Positions 7,276 through 13,596 of a stretch of 37,199 nucleotides of DNA are shown here, in pieces (position 1 is the first letter of the stretch; every line of letters starts with the position of its first letter). Location: NCBI GenBank assembly GCA_022711455.1, contig JAKLEY010000003.1:1-37199 (forward strand), read 5' to 3'. The stretch is from Candidatus Cloacimonadota bacterium (GTDB lineage Bacteria; Cloacimonadota; Cloacimonadia; Cloacimonadales; Cloacimonadaceae). A model generated the notes under the pieces. The model saw only the letters and a program-made list of their open reading frames with translations, was not told the DNA's origin and searched no databases. Both the position numbers and the translations under genes were made by a program.

Positions 7276-7935
7276 ATGGCAAAGACAATTTCTGCCGCGG
7301 AAGCGGTTCAGTTCATTCAGGAAGGAAGCCGGGTTCTCATCGGTGGATTCCTGGCAGTCGGCGCACCTGAAAACCTGATCGATGCCCTCGTGGAAGCAGG
7401 CACCAAAGACCTGCATATGGTGGTGATAGCCTCGGATTATGAGAACCGGGGGATCGGAAAACTGGTGGTCAATCACCAGATCAAGACTGCTCAGGTCTCG
7501 CATCTGGGCACCAACAAAGAGATCCAGGCCCAGATGAACAGCGGGGCGATGCAGATCGAACTGGTGCCCCAGGGAACTCTGATGGAAAGAGTGCGTGCCC
7601 ACGGAGCCGGATTGGGAGGCGTTTTGACCCCCACCGGACTCGGAACCGTGATCGCGGAAGGCAAACAAGTGCTTTCTGTGGAAGGCAAAGATTTCCTGCT
7701 GGAAACCGCCATCGGGGGAGACGTGGCTATCATCAGAGCTTACAAAGCTGACAAAATGGGCAATCTGGTCTATCGCAAGACCGCCCGTAATTCCAATCCC
7801 ATCATGGCAATGGCTGCTCCCATCACCATCGCGGAAGTGGATGAGATCCTCGAGATCGGGCAGATCGATCCGGAAGACGTGATCACTCCCGGGGTCTTCG
7901 TGAACTATCTGGTGCTGCACCAGGAGGAGAAATAA
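7276..7935 (+). CDS. atoD: Acetate/acetoacetate-type CoA-transferase, alpha subunit
   Basis: The 219-residue alpha subunit of a family I CoA-transferase (AtoD/ScoA/CtfA type), which with the beta subunit at 7937 moves CoA between carboxylic acids such as acetoacetate, butyrate and acetate in the cytoplasm. The N-terminal region has [16 protein letters not shown], where the family has a glycine-rich CoA-binding loop (GGF-x2-GTP); NRGIGKLV and [10 protein letters not shown] are further family segments. It has its own AAGGAG at 7266-7271. The start follows hflX by 9 bases, so read-through from that gene is possible. The beta gene begins one base after its stop. The exact acid pair cannot be told from sequence; in an amino-acid or sugar fermenter it would recover CoA in acid production or breakdown. 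Confidence 0.88.
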   Translation: MAKTISAAEAVQFIQEGSRVLIGGFLAVGAPENLIDALVEAGTKDLHMVVIASDYENRGIGKLVVNHQIKTAQVSHLGTNKEIQAQMNSGAMQIELVPQGTLMERVRAHGAGLGGVLTPTGLGTVIAEGKQVLSVEGKDFLLETAIGGDVAIIRAYKADKMGNLVYRKTARNSNPIMAMAAPITIAEVDEILEIGQIDPEDVITPGVFVNYLVLHQEEK

Positions 7936-7936
7936 A

Positions 7937-8593
7937 ATGGATAAACGCGAATTGATCGGAACCCGGATCGCCCTTGAACTGCACGACGGAGACTATGTCA
8001 ACCTCGGCATCGGTCTTCCCACCGAAGTTGCCAACCACATTCCCCCCGGAATCCACGTCGTTTTCCAATCCGAAAACGGCATGCTGGGCGTGGGACCCTC
8101 TCCCGAAAGCGGCTGCGAAGATGCTGACATGATCAATGCCGGAGGCGGTTTGATCACTTGCACTCCCGGTGCCGCGTTCTTCGATTCTGCCACCTCTTTT
8201 GCCATCATCAGAGGCGGACACATCGATATGACGGTGCTGGGCGCGCTCCAGGTCGATGCCCATGGAAACCTTGCCAATTGGATGATTCCGGGTAAATTGG
8301 TTCCCGGGATGGGGGGAGCCATGGATCTTGTGACCGGTGCTAAAAAAGTGATCGTGGCCATGGAACACACAGATAAATACGGCAATCCCAAGATCTTGAA
8401 GGAATGCACTTTGCCTCTCACCGCCAAAGCCAAGGTCAACCTGATCGTCACCGATCTTGCCGTGATCGAAGTTTGCCCCGAAGGCCTGATCCTCAAGGAA
8501 ATTGCAGAAGGCAGCACCATCGAAGACGTGATCAAAGCCACCGAAGCCGAGCTGATCATTCCGGAGCTCGTGCCTTATATGAGGCTTGGATAA
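7937..8593 (+). CDS. atoA: Acetate/acetoacetate-type CoA-transferase, beta subunit
   Basis: The 218-residue beta subunit partner of the gene just upstream. It carries the catalytic glutamate that forms the glutamyl-CoA thioester, Glu46 in the family motif [22 protein letters not shown] and the oxyanion-hole region around INAGGG are also seen. The ribosome-binding site AGGAGG lies inside the last codons of the alpha gene, a sign of coupled translation and equal amounts of the two subunits. The length is normal for the family (about 215). The name follows the acetoacetate enzyme; a butyrate or acetate enzyme would look the same here. Confidence 0.88.
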   Translation: MDKRELIGTRIALELHDGDYVNLGIGLPTEVANHIPPGIHVVFQSENGMLGVGPSPESGCEDADMINAGGGLITCTPGAAFFDSATSFAIIRGGHIDMTVLGALQVDAHGNLANWMIPGKLVPGMGGAMDLVTGAKKVIVAMEHTDKYGNPKILKECTLPLTAKAKVNLIVTDLAVIEVCPEGLILKEIAEGSTIEDVIKATEAELIIPELVPYMRLG

Positions 8594-8607
8594 AAGCATA
8601 GACAAGG

Positions 8608-8640
8608 GATGATCAGGATGAAAGGGATCATCGGGATTTA
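8608..8640 (+). terminator. Possible weak terminator after the CoA-transferase genes
   Basis: GATGATC (8608-8614) pairs with GATCATC (8626-8632) over an 11-base loop and is followed by a T-rich stretch (ATTTATTTT). The stem has only two G-C pairs, so this is a weak call. The MITE-like inverted repeat just downstream, with its own following T-run near 8738-8745, may end transcription instead. Confidence 0.3.
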
Positions 8641-8647
8641 TTTTGAG

Positions 8648-8730
8648 ACCACGAATTTACACGAATTGACACGAATAATAAGTAGCGATTCATCTGGACT
8701 ATTTCGTGAAAGTTCGTGAAGATTCGTGGT
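8648..8730. repeat. Inverted-repeat element built from CACGAA words
   Basis: The left arm (8648-8676) contains ACCACGAAT, CACGAAT and CACGAAT spaced about 10-11 bases apart. The right arm (8702-8730) contains TTCGTG, TTCGTG and ATTCGTGGT in mirror order, matching the left arm at about 22 of 29 positions. I recall the general pattern ACCACGAATT...AATTCGTGGT as a widespread intergenic repeat in many environmental bacteria. A run of seven T residues follows at about 8739-8745. Confidence 0.65.
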
Positions 8731-8744
8731 ATTCTCCCTTTTTT

Positions 8745-8768
8745 TAATCCTAAAATCCTCTAATCCTT
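8745..8768. repeat. Three imperfect 8-bp units (TAATCCTN)
   Basis: Units TAATCCTA, AAATCCTC and TAATCCTT follow each other directly. It is a small simple-sequence array in the gap between the inverted-repeat element and the 11-bp array. No function is suggested. Confidence 0.5.
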
Positions 8769-8810
8769 GGGGAAAAGAAACTTGAGGTCTTGCCTGTGAT
8801 CATAGCCCTG

Positions 8811-8917
8811 TCTAACCGCTATCTAACCGCTTGCTGACCGCTTGCAAACCGCTTCGGCAACCGAGCTGACAGGGAGATGACAAGGAGATGAGAGCGGCAA
8901 GCAAGCAAGGAGTTCAC
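8811..8917. repeat. Degenerate 11-bp tandem array running into the kinase start
   Basis: Successive 11-mers from 8811 share ACCGCT at the same phase in four units (8811-8821, 8822-8832, 8833-8843, 8844-8854). Units built on ACCGAG, ACAGGGAG, ACAAGGAG and AGAGCGG follow, so the C-rich half turns into a G-rich half. The phase continues through the Shine-Dalgarno AAGGAG (8907-8912) up to the GTG start of the kinase at 8918. The ribosome-binding site of that gene is therefore made from array sequence. The layout is the same as the arrays at 959-1079 and 31861-32003. Confidence 0.7.
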
Positions 8918-9760
8918 GTGCAAGCAGCTTCCAAACGCGTTCTGGCGATCCACGACCTCTCGGGTTGGGGCCACACCTCGCTCCTGGCAGCCATTCCCAT
9001 TTTCTATCACTACGGGATTCAGGTGGCTGCCTTGCCGACCGCGATCCTCTCCACCAATACGGACTACCCGGGCTATGTTTTGGACGATCAGACTGCGCAG
9101 ATGCGCGCCACGATCAGTCACTGGAAGAGCCTTGGAATACGCTTTGATGCCATTTACAGCGGTTTTATCGGCAGTCCGGGACAGGCAGAATTGATCGCGG
9201 AAGCGATTGCAAGTTTCGCCCGGGAAGACAGTTTTATTCTGATCGATCCCGTGCTGGGAGATGCCGGAGAACTCTATGGCTGCTACGATTCCGGCATGAT
9301 CGACGCCATGCGGGCCCTGCTTCCGCTGGCCGATCTGATCACTCCGAACTACACAGAAGCCGCTCTGCTGCTGGGCAAAGCCTGGGATCCCCATGCCGAT
9401 GCAAGTGTGATTGAACAGAACTGCCGTCTGCTGCAAAACACCGGAGCCAAAAATATCGTGCTCACCTCAGCCCCGCATCCCGAACCGGAACGCACTGCGG
9501 TGGCGATTCTTACGCAAGCACAGGATTTTCAGCTGCTGGATTGTAAATACCTCCCGGCGGTCTATCCCGGAGCAGGAGACGTCTTTGCCTCGGTTCTGCT
9601 GGCAGAGATCCTCTCCGGAACCCCGCTCCCCTCTGCCGCTCTGGCAGCTATAGCCTTCGTCTTCAAAGGCATCCAAACCAGCATGCGAACAGGGCAGGAC
9701 AGGCGAGACGGGATCTGTTTGGAAAAAGTTCTCCGTAGAGCAGCATGCCGATGCTGCTGA
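8918..9760 (+). CDS. Pyridoxal/pyridoxine kinase (PdxK/PdxY type)
   Basis: A 280-residue ribokinase-fold enzyme that phosphorylates vitamin B6 vitamers to pyridoxal 5'-phosphate. The N-terminal AIHDLSGWGHTSL and LPTAILSTNTDYPGY are diagnostic of bacterial B6 kinases; DPVLGD, TPNYTEAALL and the catalytic PGAGDVF motif follow. I chose the GTG at 8918 because AAGGAG lies five bases before it; the ATG at 8888 has its purine-rich stretch only one base away. The last eight or so codons, including the TGA, are read from a REP hairpin that begins at 9735, so the native C-terminus has been replaced. The fold core is complete, and activity is likely retained. Confidence 0.88.
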   Translation: MQAASKRVLAIHDLSGWGHTSLLAAIPIFYHYGIQVAALPTAILSTNTDYPGYVLDDQTAQMRATISHWKSLGIRFDAIYSGFIGSPGQAELIAEAIASFAREDSFILIDPVLGDAGELYGCYDSGMIDAMRALLPLADLITPNYTEAALLLGKAWDPHADASVIEQNCRLLQNTGAKNIVLTSAPHPEPERTAVAILTQAQDFQLLDCKYLPAVYPGAGDVFASVLLAEILSGTPLPSAALAAIAFVFKGIQTSMRTGQDRRDGICLEKVLRRAACRCC

Positions 9761-9806
9761 ACTGTATAGCCCGATTCATATCAGCAGGATCGGCATCCTG
9801 CTCTAC
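9735..9806. repeat. Inverted pair of REP hairpins upstream of the RAYT gene
   Basis: The left unit is GTAGA followed by GCAGCAT-GCCG-ATGCTGC. The right unit is GCAGGAT-CGGC-ATCCTGC followed by TCTAC, so GTAG feet lie at both ends (9735 and 9806). A GTAG foot on a short imperfect palindrome is the published hallmark of REPs linked to RAYT proteins. The left unit supplies the stop codon of the kinase upstream. Three bases after the right unit comes the Shine-Dalgarno of the RAYT gene. Confidence 0.85.
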
Positions 9807-9819
9807 ATAAGGAGTAGTT

Positions 9820-10488
9820 ATGACTGGAAGAAATACGATAAATCCGGGTGAGCCAAGGTATTCATACATTTCTCGTAATCTCCCGCATAAGTTCTCCCCG
9901 GACAGAGCCGTTTTTATCACCTACCGGGTGAAATTCACACTTCCAGCCATAGTAGTGACAGAGTTAAACCAAAGAAAAACCGAATGGTATCAAAAGCTAC
10001 AAACAATCGCAGAGAGCGAAAAAGCGGAATATCTCCGAACAAAAGACGCAAGAGTCTTTCTTTGGTTTGATGAGCTTATCAGCAAGGCAGACGGTGTTCC
10101 TAAAACACTTCAGAGAAAAGACATTACAGATATCATTGCAGATTCCTTCAGACATTTTGATGGTTTGCGTTATCATCTTCTGGCATATTGCATTATGCCA
10201 AATCACGTTCATGTATTGATTGATCCTGCAATCCATGAGGATGGTGATATATACCCGATCTCACACGTGACCTATACCTGGAAGAGGTTCACTGCCACAG
10301 CAATAAACAGGGTACTCACAAAAAGTGGTAGTTTTTGGCAGCAGGAATCTTATGATCATTTGATCAGGGATGCTGACGAATTTGACCGGGTGCTGGGATA
10401 TCTGATCGATAACCCTGTTAAAGCAGGACTGGTGAATGATTGGACAGAATGGTCCGGAACGTGGGTGAGAGCTGATCTGTCAAGGTAG
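9820..10488 (+). CDS. REP-associated tyrosine transposase (RAYT, Y1/TnpA-REP family)
   Basis: A 222-residue single-strand DNA endonuclease of the HUH class. The metal-binding HUH motif is MPNHVHVLI (His129, His131), and the probable catalytic tyrosine is Tyr194 in GYLIDNPVKAGLV, both standard for the family. AAGGAG precedes the ATG at 9820. The gene is flanked by GTAG-footed REP hairpins, an inverted pair at 9735-9806 and an array at 10485-10741, which are the expected substrates. Its stop codon TAG (10486-10488) is itself the last three bases of a GTAG foot. By analogy with E. coli TnpA-REP it would cut and rejoin REP DNA, and so could spread the related hairpin at 32247-32270. Confidence 0.92.
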   Translation: MTGRNTINPGEPRYSYISRNLPHKFSPDRAVFITYRVKFTLPAIVVTELNQRKTEWYQKLQTIAESEKAEYLRTKDARVFLWFDELISKADGVPKTLQRKDITDIIADSFRHFDGLRYHLLAYCIMPNHVHVLIDPAIHEDGDIYPISHVTYTWKRFTATAINRVLTKSGSFWQQESYDHLIRDADEFDRVLGYLIDNPVKAGLVNDWTEWSGTWVRADLSR

Positions 10489-10741
10489 AGCAGCATGCCA
10501 ATGCTGCTGAACTGTATAGCCCAGCAGGATCGGCATCCTGCTCTACCCAATGCTGCTGAACTGTATAGCTTAGCAGGATCGGCATCCTGCTCTACCCAAT
10601 GCTGCTGAACTATGTAGCCCAGCAGGATCGGCATCCTGCTCTACCCAATGCTGCTGAACTGTGTTGTAGAGCAGCATACCGATGCTGCTGAACTGAGATG
10701 CATAGCAGGATCGGCATCCTGCTCTACCCAATGCTGCTGTT
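10485..10741. repeat. REP array downstream of RAYT (49-bp units)
   Basis: It begins with GTAGAGCAGCATG at 10485, followed by three almost identical 49-bp units (10498-10546, 10547-10595, 10596-10644). A longer fourth unit (10645-10727) contains an extra GTAG-footed hairpin, and a partial fifth unit ends near 10741. Each unit holds a half-palindrome AATGCTGCTGAACT and a full hairpin GCAGGAT-CGGC-ATCCTGC ending in TCTAC. The units abut without unique spacers. The short units look as if they arose by loss of the left foot at each junction (CTAC directly joined to CCAATGCTGC), through either slippage or RAYT cutting. Confidence 0.85.
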
Positions 10742-10914
10742 AAATCCGCAGGTAAAACAGGAGCTCCGGGTGTTTTCAGTTTTGGCTTGACCAAAGAACC
10801 TGTAGCAATACGGAACGAAAATTGCATAAGTAGAAAGCATCTCAACAAAAAGCTGAGAGGAAAACAGACCTTGTGCCTTTAGTTTAGCTCGGGGCCGAGG
10901 CCGGGAGATGGTTA

Positions 10915-13035
10915 ATGAAGCATTCGCGCAAACCGTGCCTGTTGCTGGCAATGTGTTTCCTGACAGGATTAATGTGGGCAAATTACAGTCTGCTCAACCT
11001 GAATTTACCGGGAGTCTATGCCGGTCCTACTCAATTCGCGGATTACGATTCCGATGGAGATCTGGATTTCATCCTCACCGGTTCGACCCTTGAATCCGGC
11101 TATGGCATAGCCAGGCTTTACACCAATAACGGCAATGGCCAGTTCACCCTGAATCCCCAACCCTTTACAGGAGTCTTCAGAGGCTCTGTGGACTGGGGTG
11201 ACTACAACAACGACAGCTATCCCGATTTGGTGATCTCGGGCTGGGCAACTGGAGGGGTAAACGTCACCAAGCTCTACCGCAATCTGGGGAATGGCAATTT
11301 TGAGCTGATCAATGCCGGATTTATCGGAGTGAACTATTCTTCTGTGGAATGGGCTGATTACAATCTGGACGGCTGGCTGGATCTTCTGGTTGCAGGAGCC
11401 AATGACGCGGGAATCTTCAGCAAGATCTATCGCAACAACCAAAACGGCACCTTTACTGATATCAACGCAAATCTCCGTCCGATCAGCTATGGCACAGCTT
11501 CCTGGGGTGATTTTGATAACGACGGAGATCCTGATATTGTCTTCCTGGGCAGCAATCACACAGAGGTCTATGAAAATCTGGGAGACGATGTGTTTGTCGA
11601 CATCGAAGCAGGTTTGCTGCCTCTCTATTACGGGGCTGCGGCTTGGGGCGATTATGATAATGACGGCTATCTGGATCTGGTTTGTCAGGGCATGAATGAA
11701 GACGGATATTTTACCAAACTCTATCGCAACAACCGGGCGGGAGGCTTTGAAGACGTTCCGCACCGCATGCAGAGTGTGTTTGGAGGATCCGTGGCCTGGG
11801 GTGATTACAACTCTGACGGCAAACCTGATATCCTGCTGACCGGATACTTCAACGGAAACAGGATCACAAAGATCTACCGCAACGATAATTGGGGAATTTT
11901 TGTGGATACCGGAGATGTCTTTCCTGCTCTGAGCAGTTCCTGGGGCAGCTGGGCAGATTATGACAATGATGGAAAGCTGGATATTCTGCTCACCGGTTTC
12001 GATGGTTCCGACGGAGTCGGATACCACAGCAAACTTTACAAAAACAACTATTCTTTTGTGAACACAAATCCCGGCCCCCCTGTGCTGGTCTATGATCAAG
12101 CCTCTGCTTCCTTCCAGTTTTCGGGGGCAAGTGATCTCAGCACACCCTATGCGGGCTTGACCTATGATCTCAGGATCGGAACCAGCCCGGGAGCCTGTGA
12201 TATCAGCTCACCCCTTGCCCATCCGGATGGCAGAAGGAAGACGGAGAGCAGGGGCAGGAAAGCGATCGCCTTCGATCCTCAGCCGGGAGTGCTCTATTAT
12301 GCTGCAGCTCAAACGGTTGACCAGGGTTTTGCCCGATCCGTGTTCTCCCCGGAGATCAGCTTCGGCACTGGGGGAACTCCCCTGATCTCAGTGATCGGCA
12401 GCATGGATTTTGGCTCGGTCTATCTGGAGCATCACACGCATCAGGACCTGATCCTGGCAAATCCGGGGACGGGTACTCTGAGCATTGAATCCGTTGCTTT
12501 GAGCTCCGGGCTCAGTTTTCAGATCGAAGCTCAGACCTATCCCCAGCATTTAAACGGAGGAGCCACCTGGAGCCTGAGGGTCACTTTCAGCCCCTTGGCA
12601 AACGGCTTGGTGGCAGATACACTCGTGATCCAGAGTAACGCTCAGAACAGTCCTGTCCTGCGAGTTCCGGTTGGCGGAAGAGGGGTTTCAGCTCCTCCTT
12701 CCCAGGTGCAAAACCTGAATGTGCTTCATCAGGGCAATGATGCCCTGCTCAGCTGGGATCCTGTGACCACCACAACAGCCGGGGACCCCATCACCCCCAG
12801 CCTCTATCTGGTGCTGATCAACGAAATTCCCAATGATTTGGAGCATTTCTGGTTCCTGGCAGCCACTCCGAACACCTCCCATCTGCATCCTTCCGTATTC
12901 CAGTTTAGCCCCAATATGTTCTATCAGGTGAGAGCCGTGGTGCTCTACGACGATGAACAGCAGAGTATGCTAAAGAACCTGGAGCAGAGTGGAGTACGCC
13001 TGGATTGGGCAAGCCTGAAAGAGATGATGGAATAA
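10915..13035 (+). CDS. Secreted VCBS/FG-GAP repeat protein with choice-of-anchor-D and fibronectin-like domains
   Basis: A 706-residue exported protein. A signal peptide covers about residues 1-23 (basic MKHSRK, then hydrophobic). Residues from about 40 to 380 hold seven VCBS/FG-GAP-type repeats of the form [AG]D-[YF]-[DN]-x-D-G-x-x-D-[IL], putative calcium-binding blades of a beta-propeller. After a linker comes a region containing NPGTGTLSIESV (choice-of-anchor-D/HYDIN-like Ig fold), then a fibronectin type III-like module starting near PSQVQNLNV. No C-terminal sorting tail or membrane anchor is seen; the end, LKEMME, is plain. The role is unknown; surface adhesion or glycan binding is typical of the domains. 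The chosen ATG (10915) is the one that opens the signal peptide. Confidence 0.8.
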   Translation: MKHSRKPCLLLAMCFLTGLMWANYSLLNLNLPGVYAGPTQFADYDSDGDLDFILTGSTLESGYGIARLYTNNGNGQFTLNPQPFTGVFRGSVDWGDYNNDSYPDLVISGWATGGVNVTKLYRNLGNGNFELINAGFIGVNYSSVEWADYNLDGWLDLLVAGANDAGIFSKIYRNNQNGTFTDINANLRPISYGTASWGDFDNDGDPDIVFLGSNHTEVYENLGDDVFVDIEAGLLPLYYGAAAWGDYDNDGYLDLVCQGMNEDGYFTKLYRNNRAGGFEDVPHRMQSVFGGSVAWGDYNSDGKPDILLTGYFNGNRITKIYRNDNWGIFVDTGDVFPALSSSWGSWADYDNDGKLDILLTGFDGSDGVGYHSKLYKNNYSFVNTNPGPPVLVYDQASASFQFSGASDLSTPYAGLTYDLRIGTSPGACDISSPLAHPDGRRKTESRGRKAIAFDPQPGVLYYAAAQTVDQGFARSVFSPEISFGTGGTPLISVIGSMDFGSVYLEHHTHQDLILANPGTGTLSIESVALSSGLSFQIEAQTYPQHLNGGATWSLRVTFSPLANGLVADTLVIQSNAQNSPVLRVPVGGRGVSAPPSQVQNLNVLHQGNDALLSWDPVTTTTAGDPITPSLYLVLINEIPNDLEHFWFLAATPNTSHLHPSVFQFSPNMFYQVRAVVLYDDEQQSMLKNLEQSGVRLDWASLKEMME

Positions 13036-13076
13036 TTTAAGAATTAATATTTAAGATTTAAGATTTAAGAATTAAG
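13035..13076. repeat. 7-bp tandem array at the stop codon of the VCBS gene
   Basis: Six heptamers of the form A(A/T)TTAA(G/T) follow each other without gaps, starting on the last base of the TAA stop. The array is followed by CAGCG, exactly as at 31774-31813. The 7-bp period places TAA in all three frames, and because TTAA is palindromic the same holds on the other strand. Confidence 0.75.
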
Positions 13077-13084
13077 CAGCGGTA

Positions 13085-13195
13085 TCGCTGGAGTTGTGGC
13101 CGCCTTACTATTTTTGTAAAAGCTCCGTAGTCTACCTCCTATAAATACAACTCGTGAATCCAACGAATCTTTGAGGGCGGCCTCGACTTCGGCCC
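13085..13195 (+). repeat. MITE-like element, copy 1 (diverged)
   Basis: Shares TCGCTGGAGTTGTGG at its left end and CCTCGACTTC-GGCCC at its right end with the copies at 13265-13379 (reverse) and 32042-32154. The internal landmarks TTGTAAA, GTCTACCT and ATACAACTCGTGAAT line up with CTTGTAA, TCTATCTG and ACTTGTAAT of copy 3. No protein is encoded. Copies 1 and 2 are tail to tail, sharing an A+T-rich centre at about 13205-13250. Confidence 0.65.
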
Positions 13196-13264
13196 TTAGG
13201 GGGGTTGCAGTAATTTTATAGAAGATAATGCTTTAGCTATCTATTCGTTGGTGATGTGACGCGT

Positions 13265-13379
13265 GTGGGCTGGAGTCGAGGACACGGTTGAAGCCTGCAG
13301 CGTGATTACAGGTATACATTTCACAGATAGACTTCAAATCGATTACAAGTCCGGTTAACGCGTCCACAAACCAGCGAGA
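13265..13379 (-). repeat. MITE-like element, copy 2 (reverse orientation)
   Basis: Its reverse complement closely follows the copy at 32042-32154: a start with TCGCTGG, then GTGGACGCGTTAAC, GACTTGTAA, GTCTATCTG, CTGTAATC, TTCAACCGTGTCCTCGACT and CAGCCCAC. The ends of one copy are imperfect inverted repeats of each other, about 20 bp, which is why I call it MITE-like. A conserved tail, GATAGCTAA followed by TATCTTCT, extends the similarity beyond CAGCCCAC to about 13213. Confidence 0.7.
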
Positions 13380-13384
13380 CCAAT

Positions 13385-13463
13385 GTACAGGCGGTCGCCG
13401 TACCGCCTATGTCAATAATTTTCAGCGTACTCATGAGACCGGCGCTACGGCGAGCGCCGGTAC
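13385..13463. repeat. Inverted pair of GTAC-footed REP-like hairpins
   Basis: GTAC followed by AGGCGGT-loop-ACCGCCT (13385-13408) and ACCGGCGCT-loop-AGCGCCGGT followed by AC, giving a GTAC foot (13438-13463), face each other. A third member, CAGGCGCT-GCTGCG-AGCGCCTG followed by TAC, lies at 32306-32330. The loop CGCCGT/ACGGCG is conserved between the two here. This is a second hairpin family, different from the GTAG-footed one next to the RAYT gene. Confidence 0.7.
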
Positions 13464-13490
13464 ACTCCACAACTCCGCGATACCAAGCCC

Positions 13491-13520
13491 ACTCTTCACT
13501 CATCACTCATAACTCATCAC
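13491..13520. repeat. 7-bp tandem array ACTCATC
   Basis: Four heptamers, ACTCTTC, ACTCATC, ACTCATA and ACTCATC, are followed by ACTTTTTT. With the 7-bp array at 13035-13076 it brackets the repeat-rich intergenic block between the VCBS gene and the YfhO-like gene. The remainder, 13521-13596, holds only the ribosome-binding site region of the next gene. Confidence 0.6.
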
Positions 13521-13596
13521 TTTTTTGAAGAGAATTTCCTTGACCGATAGCGCCGTTTCAAACTACTTGAAAAAAACGGATCGATAAGGATACATC

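Noticed and set aside
10485-10741. Possible CRISPR array
   Set aside because: The units are 49 bp and abut without unique spacers, contain hairpins with GTAG feet, and lie next to a RAYT gene; no cas gene is present.
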